Below are positions 17,284-25,985 of a DNA stretch of 64,000 nucleotides, one piece after another. Positions within the stretch are counted from its first letter, which is position 1. Every line of letters begins with the position of its first letter. Under the pieces are notes generated by a model. It saw only the letters and a list, made by a program, of their open reading frames with translations, did no database searches and was not told where the DNA came from. The position numbers were made by a program, and so were the translations under genes. The DNA is from JAAFHB01 sp963677935 (GTDB lineage Bacteria; Bacteroidota; Bacteroidia; Bacteroidales; Prolixibacteraceae): NCBI GenBank assembly GCA_963677935.2, contig CAXXEH010000003.1:2232001-2296000 (forward strand), in the 5' to 3' direction.

Positions 17284-19383
17284 ATGAAAGTACTCAGGTA
17301 TTTTTTTATTAGTTCCATTGTTTTTATATTATCGTGGAGCTCTGCTGTTGCGCAGGGTTCCAATTGCCAGAATCTGGGGTTTGAATTGGGCGATTTTACC
17401 AACTGGGTGGGTTATAATTGGGTAACAAGTACTGATATACCCACCAGAAATACATCTCCGGCCCTGGTTGTTCTTCCTACATCCCGAAGACAGGTCATCA
17501 TGACTGATACTACTGCATATGATGCCAATACAGGAAATGGATTGAAAAAAATACCGGCCGGATATCGCTATTCTGCCCGTCTTGGTGATGGATTCACAAA
17601 TGCAGATGCAAGTTTCAGATGTTGGGAGCAGAGTCTAAGATACACAATGACAATCGATTCTACCAATGCACTTTTGATATTTAAATTTGCTTTGGTTTTG
17701 CAATATGCTGCTAAAGACCACACCGCGGAAATGGAACCGCGGTTTAAGCTTACTATTTTTGATAAGAATGACAATATAATTCCTGACTGTTCCAATTATG
17801 ATGTTTATGCAACAAGTGGTACAGTTAAAGGGTTTCAAACCTACACCTCCTCCAGTTTAAAGGATCCGGTTAAATGGAGAGACTGGACGACTGTTGGTGC
17901 TAACCTTTTGAAATATATTGGACAAACCATAACCATCGAGTTTATGGCGGCCGATTGTAAAGGGCAATTTCATTTTGGTTATGCCTATTTTGTAGCCGAA
18001 TGTCACCCTTTGTACATTACCGTGAAGTATTGTGCCGGTGATAATGTTGCCACTCTTGCTGCTCCTGAAGGTTTCGAGTCATACAGCTGGAAGGACAGCA
18101 ATGACTTGGTGGTCGGAACATCCAAGACGCTCAGCTTGACCGATCCTGTTGAGGGGGCAAAATATACCTGCGAAATGATCTCTGCAACTGATTGTCATGT
18201 AACACTTAAGTCGACCATAGCAAAATATGTGATTAAGACAGATTTTAGTTCCAGTATGATTGATTGCTTCTCAAATACAGTTCAGTTCACCAATGCATCA
18301 ACAACCACTCACGGAATGCTAGCCTATAACTGGGATTTCGGAGATGGGAAGAGTTCCGCTGAGGTGAGTCCGAAGTATACTTTTGCCACTTCAGGGATGC
18401 ACGATGTAACCCTCAGTGTGAGCAATCCACCGTCAACTTGTGTGGACACCCTCGCAAAAAAAATTGAATCCTTCTCTCCCCCATTGGTTGGAATTAGTGG
18501 TAAGTCGACCTATTGCCCCGGTCAAAGCATTTATCTGAAAGCGTATGGCGCCCATGACTATTTATGGAGCAATGGTTCTACAGCCGATTCGGTGAAAGTG
18601 AGCTCTCCCGGCGCCTTCTCCCTGGTGGGTCATTCGACTACCGGATGTGTCTCGAATCCAATTTATAAAACGGTGATTGAAGAGCCCGATTGGCAATTTT
18701 TGGATCAAAGCGATCCGGCAATGTGTGAAGGGAAACGTGCACTTTTAAAAGTTTCGGGGGCTATTAAATACCTTTGGAGTACGGGTGCAAAAACGGATAC
18801 GATTTCCACGGTTTTTCCGGGAATTTTTAAAGTGACAGGTTCAAATTTACGCGGATGTGAGAAATCGTATACTTTCAGTGTTGTGGAATATCCATTTCCA
18901 AAAGTTGATTTTACCATATCAGCGTCATCACTCGACATCAGGCATAATCAACTCACTTGTACAATTCCTGCTCAAACTGGTGTGACCTATCTCTGGGATA
19001 TGGGAGATGGATCGACCGAAACCAGCTCAACGGTTCAGCATACCTATGCCATCTCCAATGCAGTTTTGGAATATACGATTACACTCAAGGCATCAAGTAA
19101 ATATGGTTGCGAAAAAATGGCATCCGCATCAATAGAGGTAATCCCTTTTATACCAAATGTCTTTTCACCCAACGCCGATGGAATAAATGACGTTTTTATG
19201 CCACAAATGCAGTTGCAGGTCTTAGACAGGTATGGTACACTCCTTTACAAAGGGATTGACGGATGGGACGGCACCTACAAAGGGAGACAAGTCGATCCGG
19301 ATACCTACTTCTATTTAATTGATTATACCGATAAGAATCAAAAAGCGCAGACCAAAAAAGGGTATATTACATTGGTGAGATGA
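17284..19383 (+). CDS. Type IX secreted PKD-domain protein with gliding-type (CHU_C) C-terminal domain
   Basis: The 699-residue protein has a signal peptide (about 1-23, ending AVAQG). PKD-type beta domains are recognisable by YNWDFGDGKSS (about 353-363) and YLWDMGDGSTE (about 575-585). Ig-like repeats with paired cysteines lie between them. The last ~80 residues (FIPNVFSPNADGINDVF through the end) are the type B type IX secretion sorting domain, including DRYGTLLYKG and a GxYFYLIDY strand. It is probably exported through the outer membrane and attached or released; its function is likely adhesive or structural. A PorP/SprF-like gene follows after one base, so the two are co-expressed. Confidence 0.88.
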   Translation: MKVLRYFFISSIVFILSWSSAVAQGSNCQNLGFELGDFTNWVGYNWVTSTDIPTRNTSPALVVLPTSRRQVIMTDTTAYDANTGNGLKKIPAGYRYSARLGDGFTNADASFRCWEQSLRYTMTIDSTNALLIFKFALVLQYAAKDHTAEMEPRFKLTIFDKNDNIIPDCSNYDVYATSGTVKGFQTYTSSSLKDPVKWRDWTTVGANLLKYIGQTITIEFMAADCKGQFHFGYAYFVAECHPLYITVKYCAGDNVATLAAPEGFESYSWKDSNDLVVGTSKTLSLTDPVEGAKYTCEMISATDCHVTLKSTIAKYVIKTDFSSSMIDCFSNTVQFTNASTTTHGMLAYNWDFGDGKSSAEVSPKYTFATSGMHDVTLSVSNPPSTCVDTLAKKIESFSPPLVGISGKSTYCPGQSIYLKAYGAHDYLWSNGSTADSVKVSSPGAFSLVGHSTTGCVSNPIYKTVIEEPDWQFLDQSDPAMCEGKRALLKVSGAIKYLWSTGAKTDTISTVFPGIFKVTGSNLRGCEKSYTFSVVEYPFPKVDFTISASSLDIRHNQLTCTIPAQTGVTYLWDMGDGSTETSSTVQHTYAISNAVLEYTITLKASSKYGCEKMASASIEVIPFIPNVFSPNADGINDVFMPQMQLQVLDRYGTLLYKGIDGWDGTYKGRQVDPDTYFYLIDYTDKNQKAQTKKGYITLVR

Positions 19384-19384
19384 A

Positions 19385-20347
19385 ATGGTCAAGATGAAGC
19401 AACAATTTGTAATCCTGTTTGTAATTATAAGTTTAATATCCGGACTAAAAGTGATGGCTCAGGCTGACATTAGTATGGCTACTCATTGGTACAACCGGGC
19501 GAATTACAATCCGGCATCAATTGCACGGACAGAATATTTGTATCTTTTTTCCAATATCCGTCAGCAATGGGTTGGTATTGAGGGGGCCCCTAAAGTTTTC
19601 AATGTTCAGGCATCGGAATATATCCACACGATGCATTCAGCGTTTGGGATATCACTGGTTGGTGAGGAAGTTGGGGTGACCCAGGCTTACAATCCGATGT
19701 TGACTTATGCTTACCGGATTTCGAACGACAGAGACTGGTCTTTCTCCATGGGTCTTTCGGCAGGGGTGTTTACAAGGTTTGTAAACGGCTCACTCTATGA
19801 AGCGGAGACGACAATTGATCCCGCTATCACATATGATATGGAAAAAGAGACCAGGCCTGATGTCAATATCGGTTTTGAATTTCAATCTGACCACTTTGTC
19901 TATGCCATCTCATCAACACATATCCTTTCGATCAATAAATCGGACAAGACGTTTCTAAACACCAACCATCGGTATGGCACTGTAATTTATAAGAACACCA
20001 ATCCTGAGATGTTTAATTACCATTTCGGGGTACAGATGGTCAACAGGTATAACCTGATGGTGGTCGAGGGGAATGCTGGTATCCGGTTCAAACATCCGAC
20101 ATTGTTGCAAAGCGGACCCAGAGAAATATTCGATATTGGATTAACCTATCGTTCGTCGAGGCAAATGACCTTCCTTGTTGGTCTAAATATCTCACAAAAC
20201 CTTAGGGTTGGGTATGCCTACGATAAAAGTTTTATAACCGGATATTACCCCAACGGGACCCACGAAGTAATGATCGAACTCCGAATTCCTTCCAAAGCGG
20301 CCTCCACACATTGCCAATGTGAAAATCTGCAGTATTGGTATCATTAG
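19385..20347 (+). CDS. PorP/SprF-family type IX secretion-associated outer-membrane protein
   Basis: This 320-residue protein has a signal peptide (about 1-25, ending KVMAQA). A beta-rich body follows that starts with the family pattern THWYNRANYNPA and then QQWVGIEGAPKVFN. Such proteins are predicted outer-membrane barrels and are usually encoded next to one large CHU_C-type cargo, as here. The ATG follows the cargo stop after a single base, which implies translational coupling. A second ATG three codons on (19394) is also possible. Together they look like a dedicated cargo/anchor pair. Confidence 0.88.
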   Translation: MVKMKQQFVILFVIISLISGLKVMAQADISMATHWYNRANYNPASIARTEYLYLFSNIRQQWVGIEGAPKVFNVQASEYIHTMHSAFGISLVGEEVGVTQAYNPMLTYAYRISNDRDWSFSMGLSAGVFTRFVNGSLYEAETTIDPAITYDMEKETRPDVNIGFEFQSDHFVYAISSTHILSINKSDKTFLNTNHRYGTVIYKNTNPEMFNYHFGVQMVNRYNLMVVEGNAGIRFKHPTLLQSGPREIFDIGLTYRSSRQMTFLVGLNISQNLRVGYAYDKSFITGYYPNGTHEVMIELRIPSKAASTHCQCENLQYWYH

Positions 20348-20366
20348 CAGCAACATTTTCCTCATA

Positions 20367-20822
20367 TTATCTTTGTAGCAACCGCCTTTTCAATTCTTGC
20401 GTCACCTTTTGTCGCATTTCAGCCTCTGTCTGGTAGAGCTTGATGATCTGCCGGGAAGAAATTACGGTTCGGAATTCCTTGTAGTATTTTTCACGCAGGG
20501 CTATTAACCGCTTTGCACTCTCGAGTTGATTAACAATTAACAGGTCAGCTTCTTCGTCAGAAAGACTGTCTGCCTCAACCCTCATCAGTTTTGTCATTTT
20601 TCGAAAGTCAATCTCCGAAACCTCACGCTCATACCTAATATAAACAGGACGGAACTGATCAAATCTGACCTGATCGAGTTTCAGGTTAAGCCTGATTTCA
20701 CGCAATTTTGCCTCGATGATCCGTTCGCGGAGTTTGGGAAAACGATCCGGTTTTTGTGATCTTGCGTCATTACCTGAAAACAATGCTGAAATAAGAAGCA
20801 GAATTAAACAGATATTCTTCAT
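20367..20822 (-). CDS. Spy/CpxP-like periplasmic protein in ECF sigma operon
   Basis: The 151-residue protein has a signal peptide (about 1-21) followed by a nearly all-helical, highly charged body. The segment LRLNLKLDQVRFDQFRPVY is reminiscent of the LTxxQ-type repeats of Spy/CpxP folding or metal-stress proteins, but the match is to the general pattern only. It is the last gene of a three-gene unit with an ECF sigma factor and a membrane protein, 19 bp after the latter. By position it may be a sensor or effector of that sigma system. Confidence 0.65.
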   Translation of the reverse strand: MKNICLILLLISALFSGNDARSQKPDRFPKLRERIIEAKLREIRLNLKLDQVRFDQFRPVYIRYEREVSEIDFRKMTKLMRVEADSLSDEEADLLIVNQLESAKRLIALREKYYKEFRTVISSRQIIKLYQTEAEMRQKVTQELKRRLLQR

Positions 20823-20841
20823 CTTTTATTTTTTATAATAT

Positions 20842-21303
20842 TTAGTGTTGTCCTTCTTCAATAAAGGGATCGGATTTATATGCTACGGCCACCTGTAACA
20901 ATTCATCGTCAGTCAATTCGGGTAAAACATCCGACAATTCTTCCGGCTTGATCTCCTTTGTTTCAGTTTTTGAATGATTAACCTTTCCTATTCCGGAAGG
21001 GGCTGTCGGTTTGCCAATTACTTTGGTTTGCCTGTCTGATTGTTTTATCTCCCCCTTTTTTCCCAGCACGATGGATATCGATTCAATCTTCGGTGACTCC
21101 GCCCTGTAATATCCAAGTAATGCAATTGCCGACATAGATGCGGCCACTGCAAGTGTCCCCAGCGTAATCAGAATCGTCCGGCGTCGATGCACCCTCTGTT
21201 TGGCTTTCGAAAGAGTTTTTTCAGAAATCTGCTCAAAAAAACCTGGCGGCACCTTGAAGAGTGATTTTCGTAATATCTCATCAAAATCATTATTGTTTTT
21301 CAT
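20842..21303 (-). CDS. Probable anti-sigma factor, single-pass membrane protein
   Basis: The product has 153 residues: about 40 cytoplasmic residues with the motif KVPPGFFEQISEKTL, one membrane segment (about 43-66) after a basic stretch RVHRRR, and an acidic periplasmic tail. The layout, and its position between an ECF sigma gene (39 bp upstream) and a Spy-like gene, suit an anti-sigma factor. No zinc-binding HxxxCxxC motif is present, so it would be of a non-ZAS type. The function is inferred from context. Confidence 0.6.
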   Translation of the reverse strand: MKNNNDFDEILRKSLFKVPPGFFEQISEKTLSKAKQRVHRRRTILITLGTLAVAASMSAIALLGYYRAESPKIESISIVLGKKGEIKQSDRQTKVIGKPTAPSGIGKVNHSKTETKEIKPEELSDVLPELTDDELLQVAVAYKSDPFIEEGQH

Positions 21304-21342
21304 AATTCTAATAGTGAATTCTTTTTTTTTGATGTTTCCTCT

Positions 21343-21891
21343 CTATGCATGATCGATCAAATATTGTTTAATCTTTTCACTTGCATAATGATAATTGGTT
21401 TTCAGGGTATTGACCGAAGAATTCAGGATTTGTCCGATATCTTCATAGCTCAGTTCATCAAAATAGCGCATATTAAACACAATCCTTTGTTTATCCGGAA
21501 GTTGTAGTAATGCCTGCTGAAACTTCAGCAAGATGGTATCGCTATGCTCCGCATCATTTGCGGAGAGTACTCCTGCCATCTCTTCTGTAATTTTTACAGC
21601 CTTTTTCATCCAATTTTTATTTCTTCTGAAATGTTTAATGCATTCATTGGTTGCAATACGGTAAAGCCAGGTATAAATCCTGCTTTGCCCATTAAAAGAA
21701 TCAGCAAACCGGTATACGTTGATAAAAGTCTCCTGCAATATGTCCTCAGCATCCTGATGCGATACAACCAGACGCCTGATATGCCAATAAACTGGCACTT
21801 TGTAGGCATCCATTAACTGAAGAAATCCTTTATCTCTCAAGGCAGGATCCTTCATCATCGAAAAAATACGGGCGTCAGCCTCATTGTTCAT
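21343..21891 (-). CDS. ECF-type RNA polymerase sigma factor
   Basis: From the ATG at 21891 the protein has 182 residues. Region 2 contains DAEDILQETFINVYRFADSF and the -10 recognition segment with YTWLYRIATNECIKHFRR. Region 4 is a helix-turn-helix with LSYEDIGQILNSSVNTLKTNY. The frame extends upstream to a TTG at 21960, but the ATG gives the normal ECF length. It heads a three-gene unit with a membrane protein and a Spy-like protein, and is divergent from a lipoprotein gene starting at 22026. The stress it answers is unknown. Confidence 0.93.
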   Translation of the reverse strand: MNNEADARIFSMMKDPALRDKGFLQLMDAYKVPVYWHIRRLVVSHQDAEDILQETFINVYRFADSFNGQSRIYTWLYRIATNECIKHFRRNKNWMKKAVKITEEMAGVLSANDAEHSDTILLKFQQALLQLPDKQRIVFNMRYFDELSYEDIGQILNSSVNTLKTNYHYASEKIKQYLIDHA

Positions 21892-22025
21892 CAAACGTAT
21901 CGTGTATTTCAATTTGCTTTTTTGATGCAAGAATCTTCCAAAAGTTAAATGCAGTTCCAAATTTAACTTTTTAATAAAACTTGCATCTTAAAGGTATCAA
22001 TTTAAAATATTTAAAATTTTACCTT

Positions 22026-22853
22026 ATGAAACGATTTATAAAAATCTTGGCAGTCTCGTTGACATTTCTTGCCTTTAACTCATGTCAGAAAAGTGATATG
22101 GCCACTCCTATTGATCAGGTTGTATTGAGCCTGCAGGAAACCCAAAGTGAAGAACTCCTTGCCGATATCGATCTCATCGTTGACGAAGTCGTTGATGCTA
22201 ATTCATCTCAACTTAAATCAGCAATGATTACAAATACGGCTTATCTAACAGATTGCCCGTCAGTTACTGTCAATAACGCTGTCTCTCCTAAAGTCTTAAC
22301 CATTGACTTTGGAACTTCATGTACAGGCAAGGATGGGAAAATCCGTTCGGGAAAAATCATTGTTACTTCCGAATCGTTTACTACGTTCCCATCGATCAGG
22401 AATAAAACATTTGAAAATTATATGGTTGACGGGAAGAAAATCCAGGGGAGTATCATAAAAACGATCTCCAAAGATCAGGTAAACAATATCCGTACTGCAA
22501 CGATTAAGGAAAACATAACCATTATTTTCACGGGCACTGAAGGGACAGCCACACGAAAAGCAAATCTTACCCGCCAATATCAGCGCGGCATAATTGGTAC
22601 CGCTGCGGATAACAAGATTGTCAGCTGGGGAACCGTTGAATTTACGCGTATTTCGGGAGTGAAAGTAACAAAAACTGTAACAGAATCAAAACCATTGGTT
22701 TATAGTGTACCTTGTCATCATATTGTAAGCGGCATTGTTACGGTTACCACCAGCGTCAACACGAGCTGGTCACTTGATTATGGAAATGGTGATTGCGATA
22801 ATCTGGCAACCCTGACCAACGGCGACAAAACGAAAGAGATTAAGATACGTTAG
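22026..22853 (+). CDS. Lipoprotein of unknown function
   Basis: From the ATG at 22026 the product has 275 residues, beginning MKRFIKILAVSLTFLAFNSC with a lipobox ending at Cys20. The mature part is rich in Thr, Val and Lys and shows repeated beta-strand patterns, such as KTVTESKPLVYSVP and GIVTVTTSVNTSWSLDYG. No family is recognised. It faces away from the ECF sigma operon, so it may belong to its regulon; that is inference from the shared intergenic region. A hairpin terminator follows. Confidence 0.72.
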   Translation: MKRFIKILAVSLTFLAFNSCQKSDMATPIDQVVLSLQETQSEELLADIDLIVDEVVDANSSQLKSAMITNTAYLTDCPSVTVNNAVSPKVLTIDFGTSCTGKDGKIRSGKIIVTSESFTTFPSIRNKTFENYMVDGKKIQGSIIKTISKDQVNNIRTATIKENITIIFTGTEGTATRKANLTRQYQRGIIGTAADNKIVSWGTVEFTRISGVKVTKTVTESKPLVYSVPCHHIVSGIVTVTTSVNTSWSLDYGNGDCDNLATLTNGDKTKEIKIR

Positions 22854-22902
22854 AAATGATCTGGTTAAAAGTGACCGAGTGACCTTTGGATATTAAAGCT
22901 AT

Positions 22903-22946
22903 GTGGCCGGGTGAGTTTCTGTCGCTGAAATTACTCACCTGGTCAC
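22903..22946 (+). terminator. Hairpin terminator after the lipoprotein gene
   Basis: The arms 22903-22916 and 22933-22946 pair over 14 positions with two mismatches (GTGGCCGGGTGAGT against ACTCACCTGGTCAC). TTTATTC follows. The preceding sequence GTGACCGAGTGACC is a related repeat. Confidence 0.65.
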
Positions 22947-23049
22947 TTTATTCATGCACACAAAGAAAAAATCAGGATCCATTTGGCTTTCCCTTCGATT
23001 TTCAGAATAGTTTTTTAATTTTGTATTGACTATAATTTGAAATCATTCA

Positions 23050-23136
23050 GGAGAGATGCCAGAGTGGTCGAATGGGACGGTCTCGAAAACCGTTGTACTG
23101 GTAACGGTACCGTGGGTTCGAATCCCACTCTCTCCG
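23050..23136 (+). tRNA. tRNA-Ser (anticodon CGA)
   Basis: The 87-nt cloverleaf has acceptor arms GGAGAGA and TCTCTCC, an anticodon stem ACGGT/ACCGT around the loop CTCGAAA (anticodon CGA, reading UCG), a long class II variable arm, and a T arm GTGGG-TTCGAAT-CCCAC. The discriminator is G. CCA is not encoded, since GCAATA follows. A truncated glycosidase gene ends about 30 bp past its 3' end. Confidence 0.96.
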
Positions 23137-23167
23137 CAATAAGCAATATTTTCAGATAATTACAATA

Positions 23168-23764
23168 TCAACACACGATTTCACACCCTGTAGGTGTAAA
23201 ATCGAAGGAAGTGCTTTTTCCAAACACTTCCTCACCTTCAATCGTATTTTCATTGAGAACACTAAGTTTTGCATTATTGCTCAAAAGAATGTGTGAATCA
23301 GAATTTTCAGGAAAGGTGAATCTAATGTATGAGGCCTGCCTGGTAACCGTATATTCAGCATTAATACCATAATCTTTAAGTAAAAGCACAGAATAATAAG
23401 GAGTTACTGTTTCAAAATCGTGATCACAGTTAGACGCAATTTTCCCAGGAGACACCTCAATTTTTCCCGTTGTAGCCATAATCCACGATGGAAAAGTTTT
23501 TCTTCCATACTTTACTATATCCCTGATGGAAAAACTAAAAACCTTATCTGCCAGGTACCTGTCATAAATTTCGGGCCAGGGATTTGAGGATAATTTAACG
23601 ATTCCCTGAGGAAGCTGAACGATAGGATCGGTTGCCACCAGAAGGTGACCTATTCCAACTATGTAAGGATTCACATAGTCGAGTGGAGTTTTCTTGGTGG
23701 TTTGTGCCGAGCCACAAATCCCAAACAGTAATATTGCGACAATTGAAGTATAAAGAGTTTTAAT
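23168..23764 (-). pseudogene. Truncated GH92-type alpha-mannosidase remnant
   Basis: Reading from 23764 the frame encodes a signal peptide (IKTLYTSIVAILLFGICGSA) and then YVNPYIVGIGH, followed by TPYYSVLLLKDYGINAEYT. These are the N-terminal motifs of GH92 exo-alpha-mannosidases. Two defects are visible. The codon where the initiator Met is expected is ATT (23764-23762), with no ATG in frame nearby; the first conventional alternative is a GTG at 23674, past the signal sequence. The frame also stops after about 199 residues, while GH92 enzymes usually have 700 or more. The C-terminal break lies about 30 bp from the 3' end of tRNA-Ser. A functional short protein is possible but less likely. Confidence 0.65.
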
Positions 23765-23853
23765 TTTATATTTCTTTGCGAATGTTTTGGGTGATGCTGT
23801 TAAACAATTTTTATTATCCCCTTGTTGTCTGTTTTATTTGGCTGGTAAGAATT

Positions 23854-25017
23854 ATGGGAATTTATGTAATACTATTTTGCTTTATTTTTGCACTTGTAAT
23901 CTCAGTATATGAGGTACCCGTGATTGTGAAAATCGTTATAAAGCTGAATCTCCTGGACCACCCTGGTGAAAGATCTTCTGCTACAGAATCAGTTCCAACA
24001 CTTGGAGGAATCGCAATTTTTATAAGTTTTATCCTTGCATCAGCCATTGGATTATACAGTTATGAATTGCCTGAAATGACTTACATCGTTGCAGCTTTAA
24101 TTGTCATTTTCTTTATTGGCCTGACTGACGATATTGTGAATTTGTCTCCCTTTAAAAAATTTGCAGCCCAGTTCGTTGTTGCTGGTATGTTGATTTTTTT
24201 GGCCGATATACATTTTACTAATCTTCATGGAATATTTGGAATCCAGGAGATTGGAACAATTCCTGGATTTTTGATCACCTGTTTTACGATCATTGTTATC
24301 ATTAACTCTTTTAACCTGATTGATGGTGTTGATGGTCTAGCTGCAGGTTTAACGATTCTTATTGCCTCAGCCTTCGGAGGCTGGTTTATGATCAGTGGCC
24401 ATTTCAATTATGCGGTACTCTCATTTTCATTATCGGGGGCAACTGCAGGCTTTTTCTTTTACAACGTGTATGGTGTGAAAAATAAGATTTTTATGGGAGA
24501 TACCGGATCGCTGGTCCTTGGAACCATTATTTCTATCCTGGTTATCCAATTTAATGAATTCAACATAGACCAGACCCAAACAGTTGCCATTAAGGCAACA
24601 CCAGCCATTTCTTTTGGAATACTTTCTTATCCACTGATGGATATGATCAGGGTGATTACCATCCGACTTGTTCATTTGAGAAGACCATTTCAGGCAGACA
24701 AAAATCATTTCCACCATCGTTTGCTCACCCTTGGATTATCACATCAACTGGTAACTTACAGTATTATTGGATTTAATATCCTCTTTATTCTGACTGTTTT
24801 TTACCTGCAGCATTTTGGAATTTTCAAACTTACGGCATATATAAGCCTGGCCTGTGTTATTCTGGTTATGATTCCGGCCTATTTCATTAAAAAGTACAGA
24901 CTAATAAAAAAGAATGATCCTGTTCAACAGCTGTTGATCCCAGGATCGGAAACCGAAATACCTGATTATGGAATCCGAACCCGAAAGATTAAAAGTTCCA
25001 GTGTTACGAAAAGATGA
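23854..25017 (+). CDS. WecA/TagO-type undecaprenyl-phosphate sugar-1-phosphate transferase
   Basis: From the ATG at 23854 the protein has 387 residues and about 11 membrane segments. MraY/WecA-family motifs are clear: LTDDIVNLSPFKKF (Mg2+-binding DD), NSFNLIDGVDGLAAG, FMGDTGSLVLG and the cytoplasmic NHFHHRLL loop. It transfers a HexNAc-1-phosphate to undecaprenyl phosphate at the inner membrane, starting O-antigen, capsule or exopolysaccharide synthesis. Upstream in-frame starts at 23782 (ATG) and 23776 (TTG) would add a further hydrophobic stretch, so the start is not certain. No glycan cluster surrounds it. Confidence 0.92.
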   Translation: MGIYVILFCFIFALVISVYEVPVIVKIVIKLNLLDHPGERSSATESVPTLGGIAIFISFILASAIGLYSYELPEMTYIVAALIVIFFIGLTDDIVNLSPFKKFAAQFVVAGMLIFLADIHFTNLHGIFGIQEIGTIPGFLITCFTIIVIINSFNLIDGVDGLAAGLTILIASAFGGWFMISGHFNYAVLSFSLSGATAGFFFYNVYGVKNKIFMGDTGSLVLGTIISILVIQFNEFNIDQTQTVAIKATPAISFGILSYPLMDMIRVITIRLVHLRRPFQADKNHFHHRLLTLGLSHQLVTYSIIGFNILFILTVFYLQHFGIFKLTAYISLACVILVMIPAYFIKKYRLIKKNDPVQQLLIPGSETEIPDYGIRTRKIKSSSVTKR

Positions 25018-25018
25018 T

Positions 25019-25773
25019 TTACTTTCCAAAATATTTTTGAATTAACTTCATTAACTCAATTTTCTTAATGGGTTTTGAAATATGGTCATTGCACCCGGCG
25101 GATATGGCATTTTCGATATCTCTGGTGAGTGCTAAAGCGGTTTGGGCAATAATGATCACCTCCTTATTAAACAGGCGTATTTGACGGGTTGCTTCATAAC
25201 CGTCAATTCGCGGCATCGAAATATCCATCAGGACTAAATCAATATCCGGATTATTTCGACAAATTTCGATTACTTCATTTCCCTCTTTTGCGATCAAAAC
25301 CTGTTTACTAATTCCTTTAATCATTGCTACAATAAGCCTTCCCGAAATTTCATCGTCTTCAGCAATAAGAATTTTAAGTAGTTTCAACTTAACCTCATTA
25401 ACAACTTGCGGTACAATAATTTTTGGCACCTCCACCTGAACCGGATTTCCATTCTGAGGAATTGTAAAACTAAATTCCGACCCCTTCCCTACTTCACTCA
25501 CTATCATAAATTTCCCTCCATGCTTTTCAATAAAATCCTTACAAAGGAGCAATTCAAGTCCGATACTTTGTTCACCATCAGTACCGGAACGTTTTGTTGT
25601 GGCGCCATTGCCGAAAAGGTTTTCCCTTCAATCAGTTGCTCAGGCAAATTAAAGTACAGGATGTTTTGTCCGGCAGTATCAGGACTAATCGATTCCATTA
25701 ATCGACAATTTTCCTTCTTCAACGCCAGTATCTCACTGACTAATTGCTCTTTCGATTTATCCTTATCATCCAT
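25019..25773 (-). pseudogene. Decayed hybrid histidine kinase (N-terminus plus HATPase end and receiver)
   Basis: The first frame (from ATG 25773) encodes the coiled-coil start typical of PAS hybrid kinases (MDDKDKSKEQLVSEILALKK). It runs about 55 meaningful residues and then out of frame to a stop at 25504. A second frame, opening after a TGA near 25633, encodes RENLFGNGATTKRSG then SIGLELLLCKDFIEKHGG, which is the end of a HATPase domain, and continues into a complete receiver domain (AEDDEIS, VLMDISMPRIDGY, HISKPIKK). The PAS, HisKA and most of the ATPase core are missing, and the G2 box reads GLEL rather than GLGL. Internal deletion plus frameshift is the simplest reading. A TTG at 25552 could still start a short receiver protein. 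Confidence 0.75.
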
Positions 25774-25985
25774 TATTAGGAAGAGTTGAAATATGCAAAT
25801 CATTCACAACTCTTTAACAATGAATAGCAATTGTGGTTAACTTCCCTAAAAAGTAAAAGAGGATGAGATAGGCGATGTATTTATTTCCCGTAAAAGTAAA
25901 TTTAATACCAGTCAAATGCAATGTTTTCCGTCCACGCTTTAACCAATTTGAAACAATTTAAATCAAACGGACAATTAACAATCAC

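Noticed and set aside
23674..23764. ATT at 23764 as a genuine rare start codon
   Set aside because: ATT starts are very rare, and the reading frame is also truncated to under a third of normal GH92 length, so decay is the simpler explanation.
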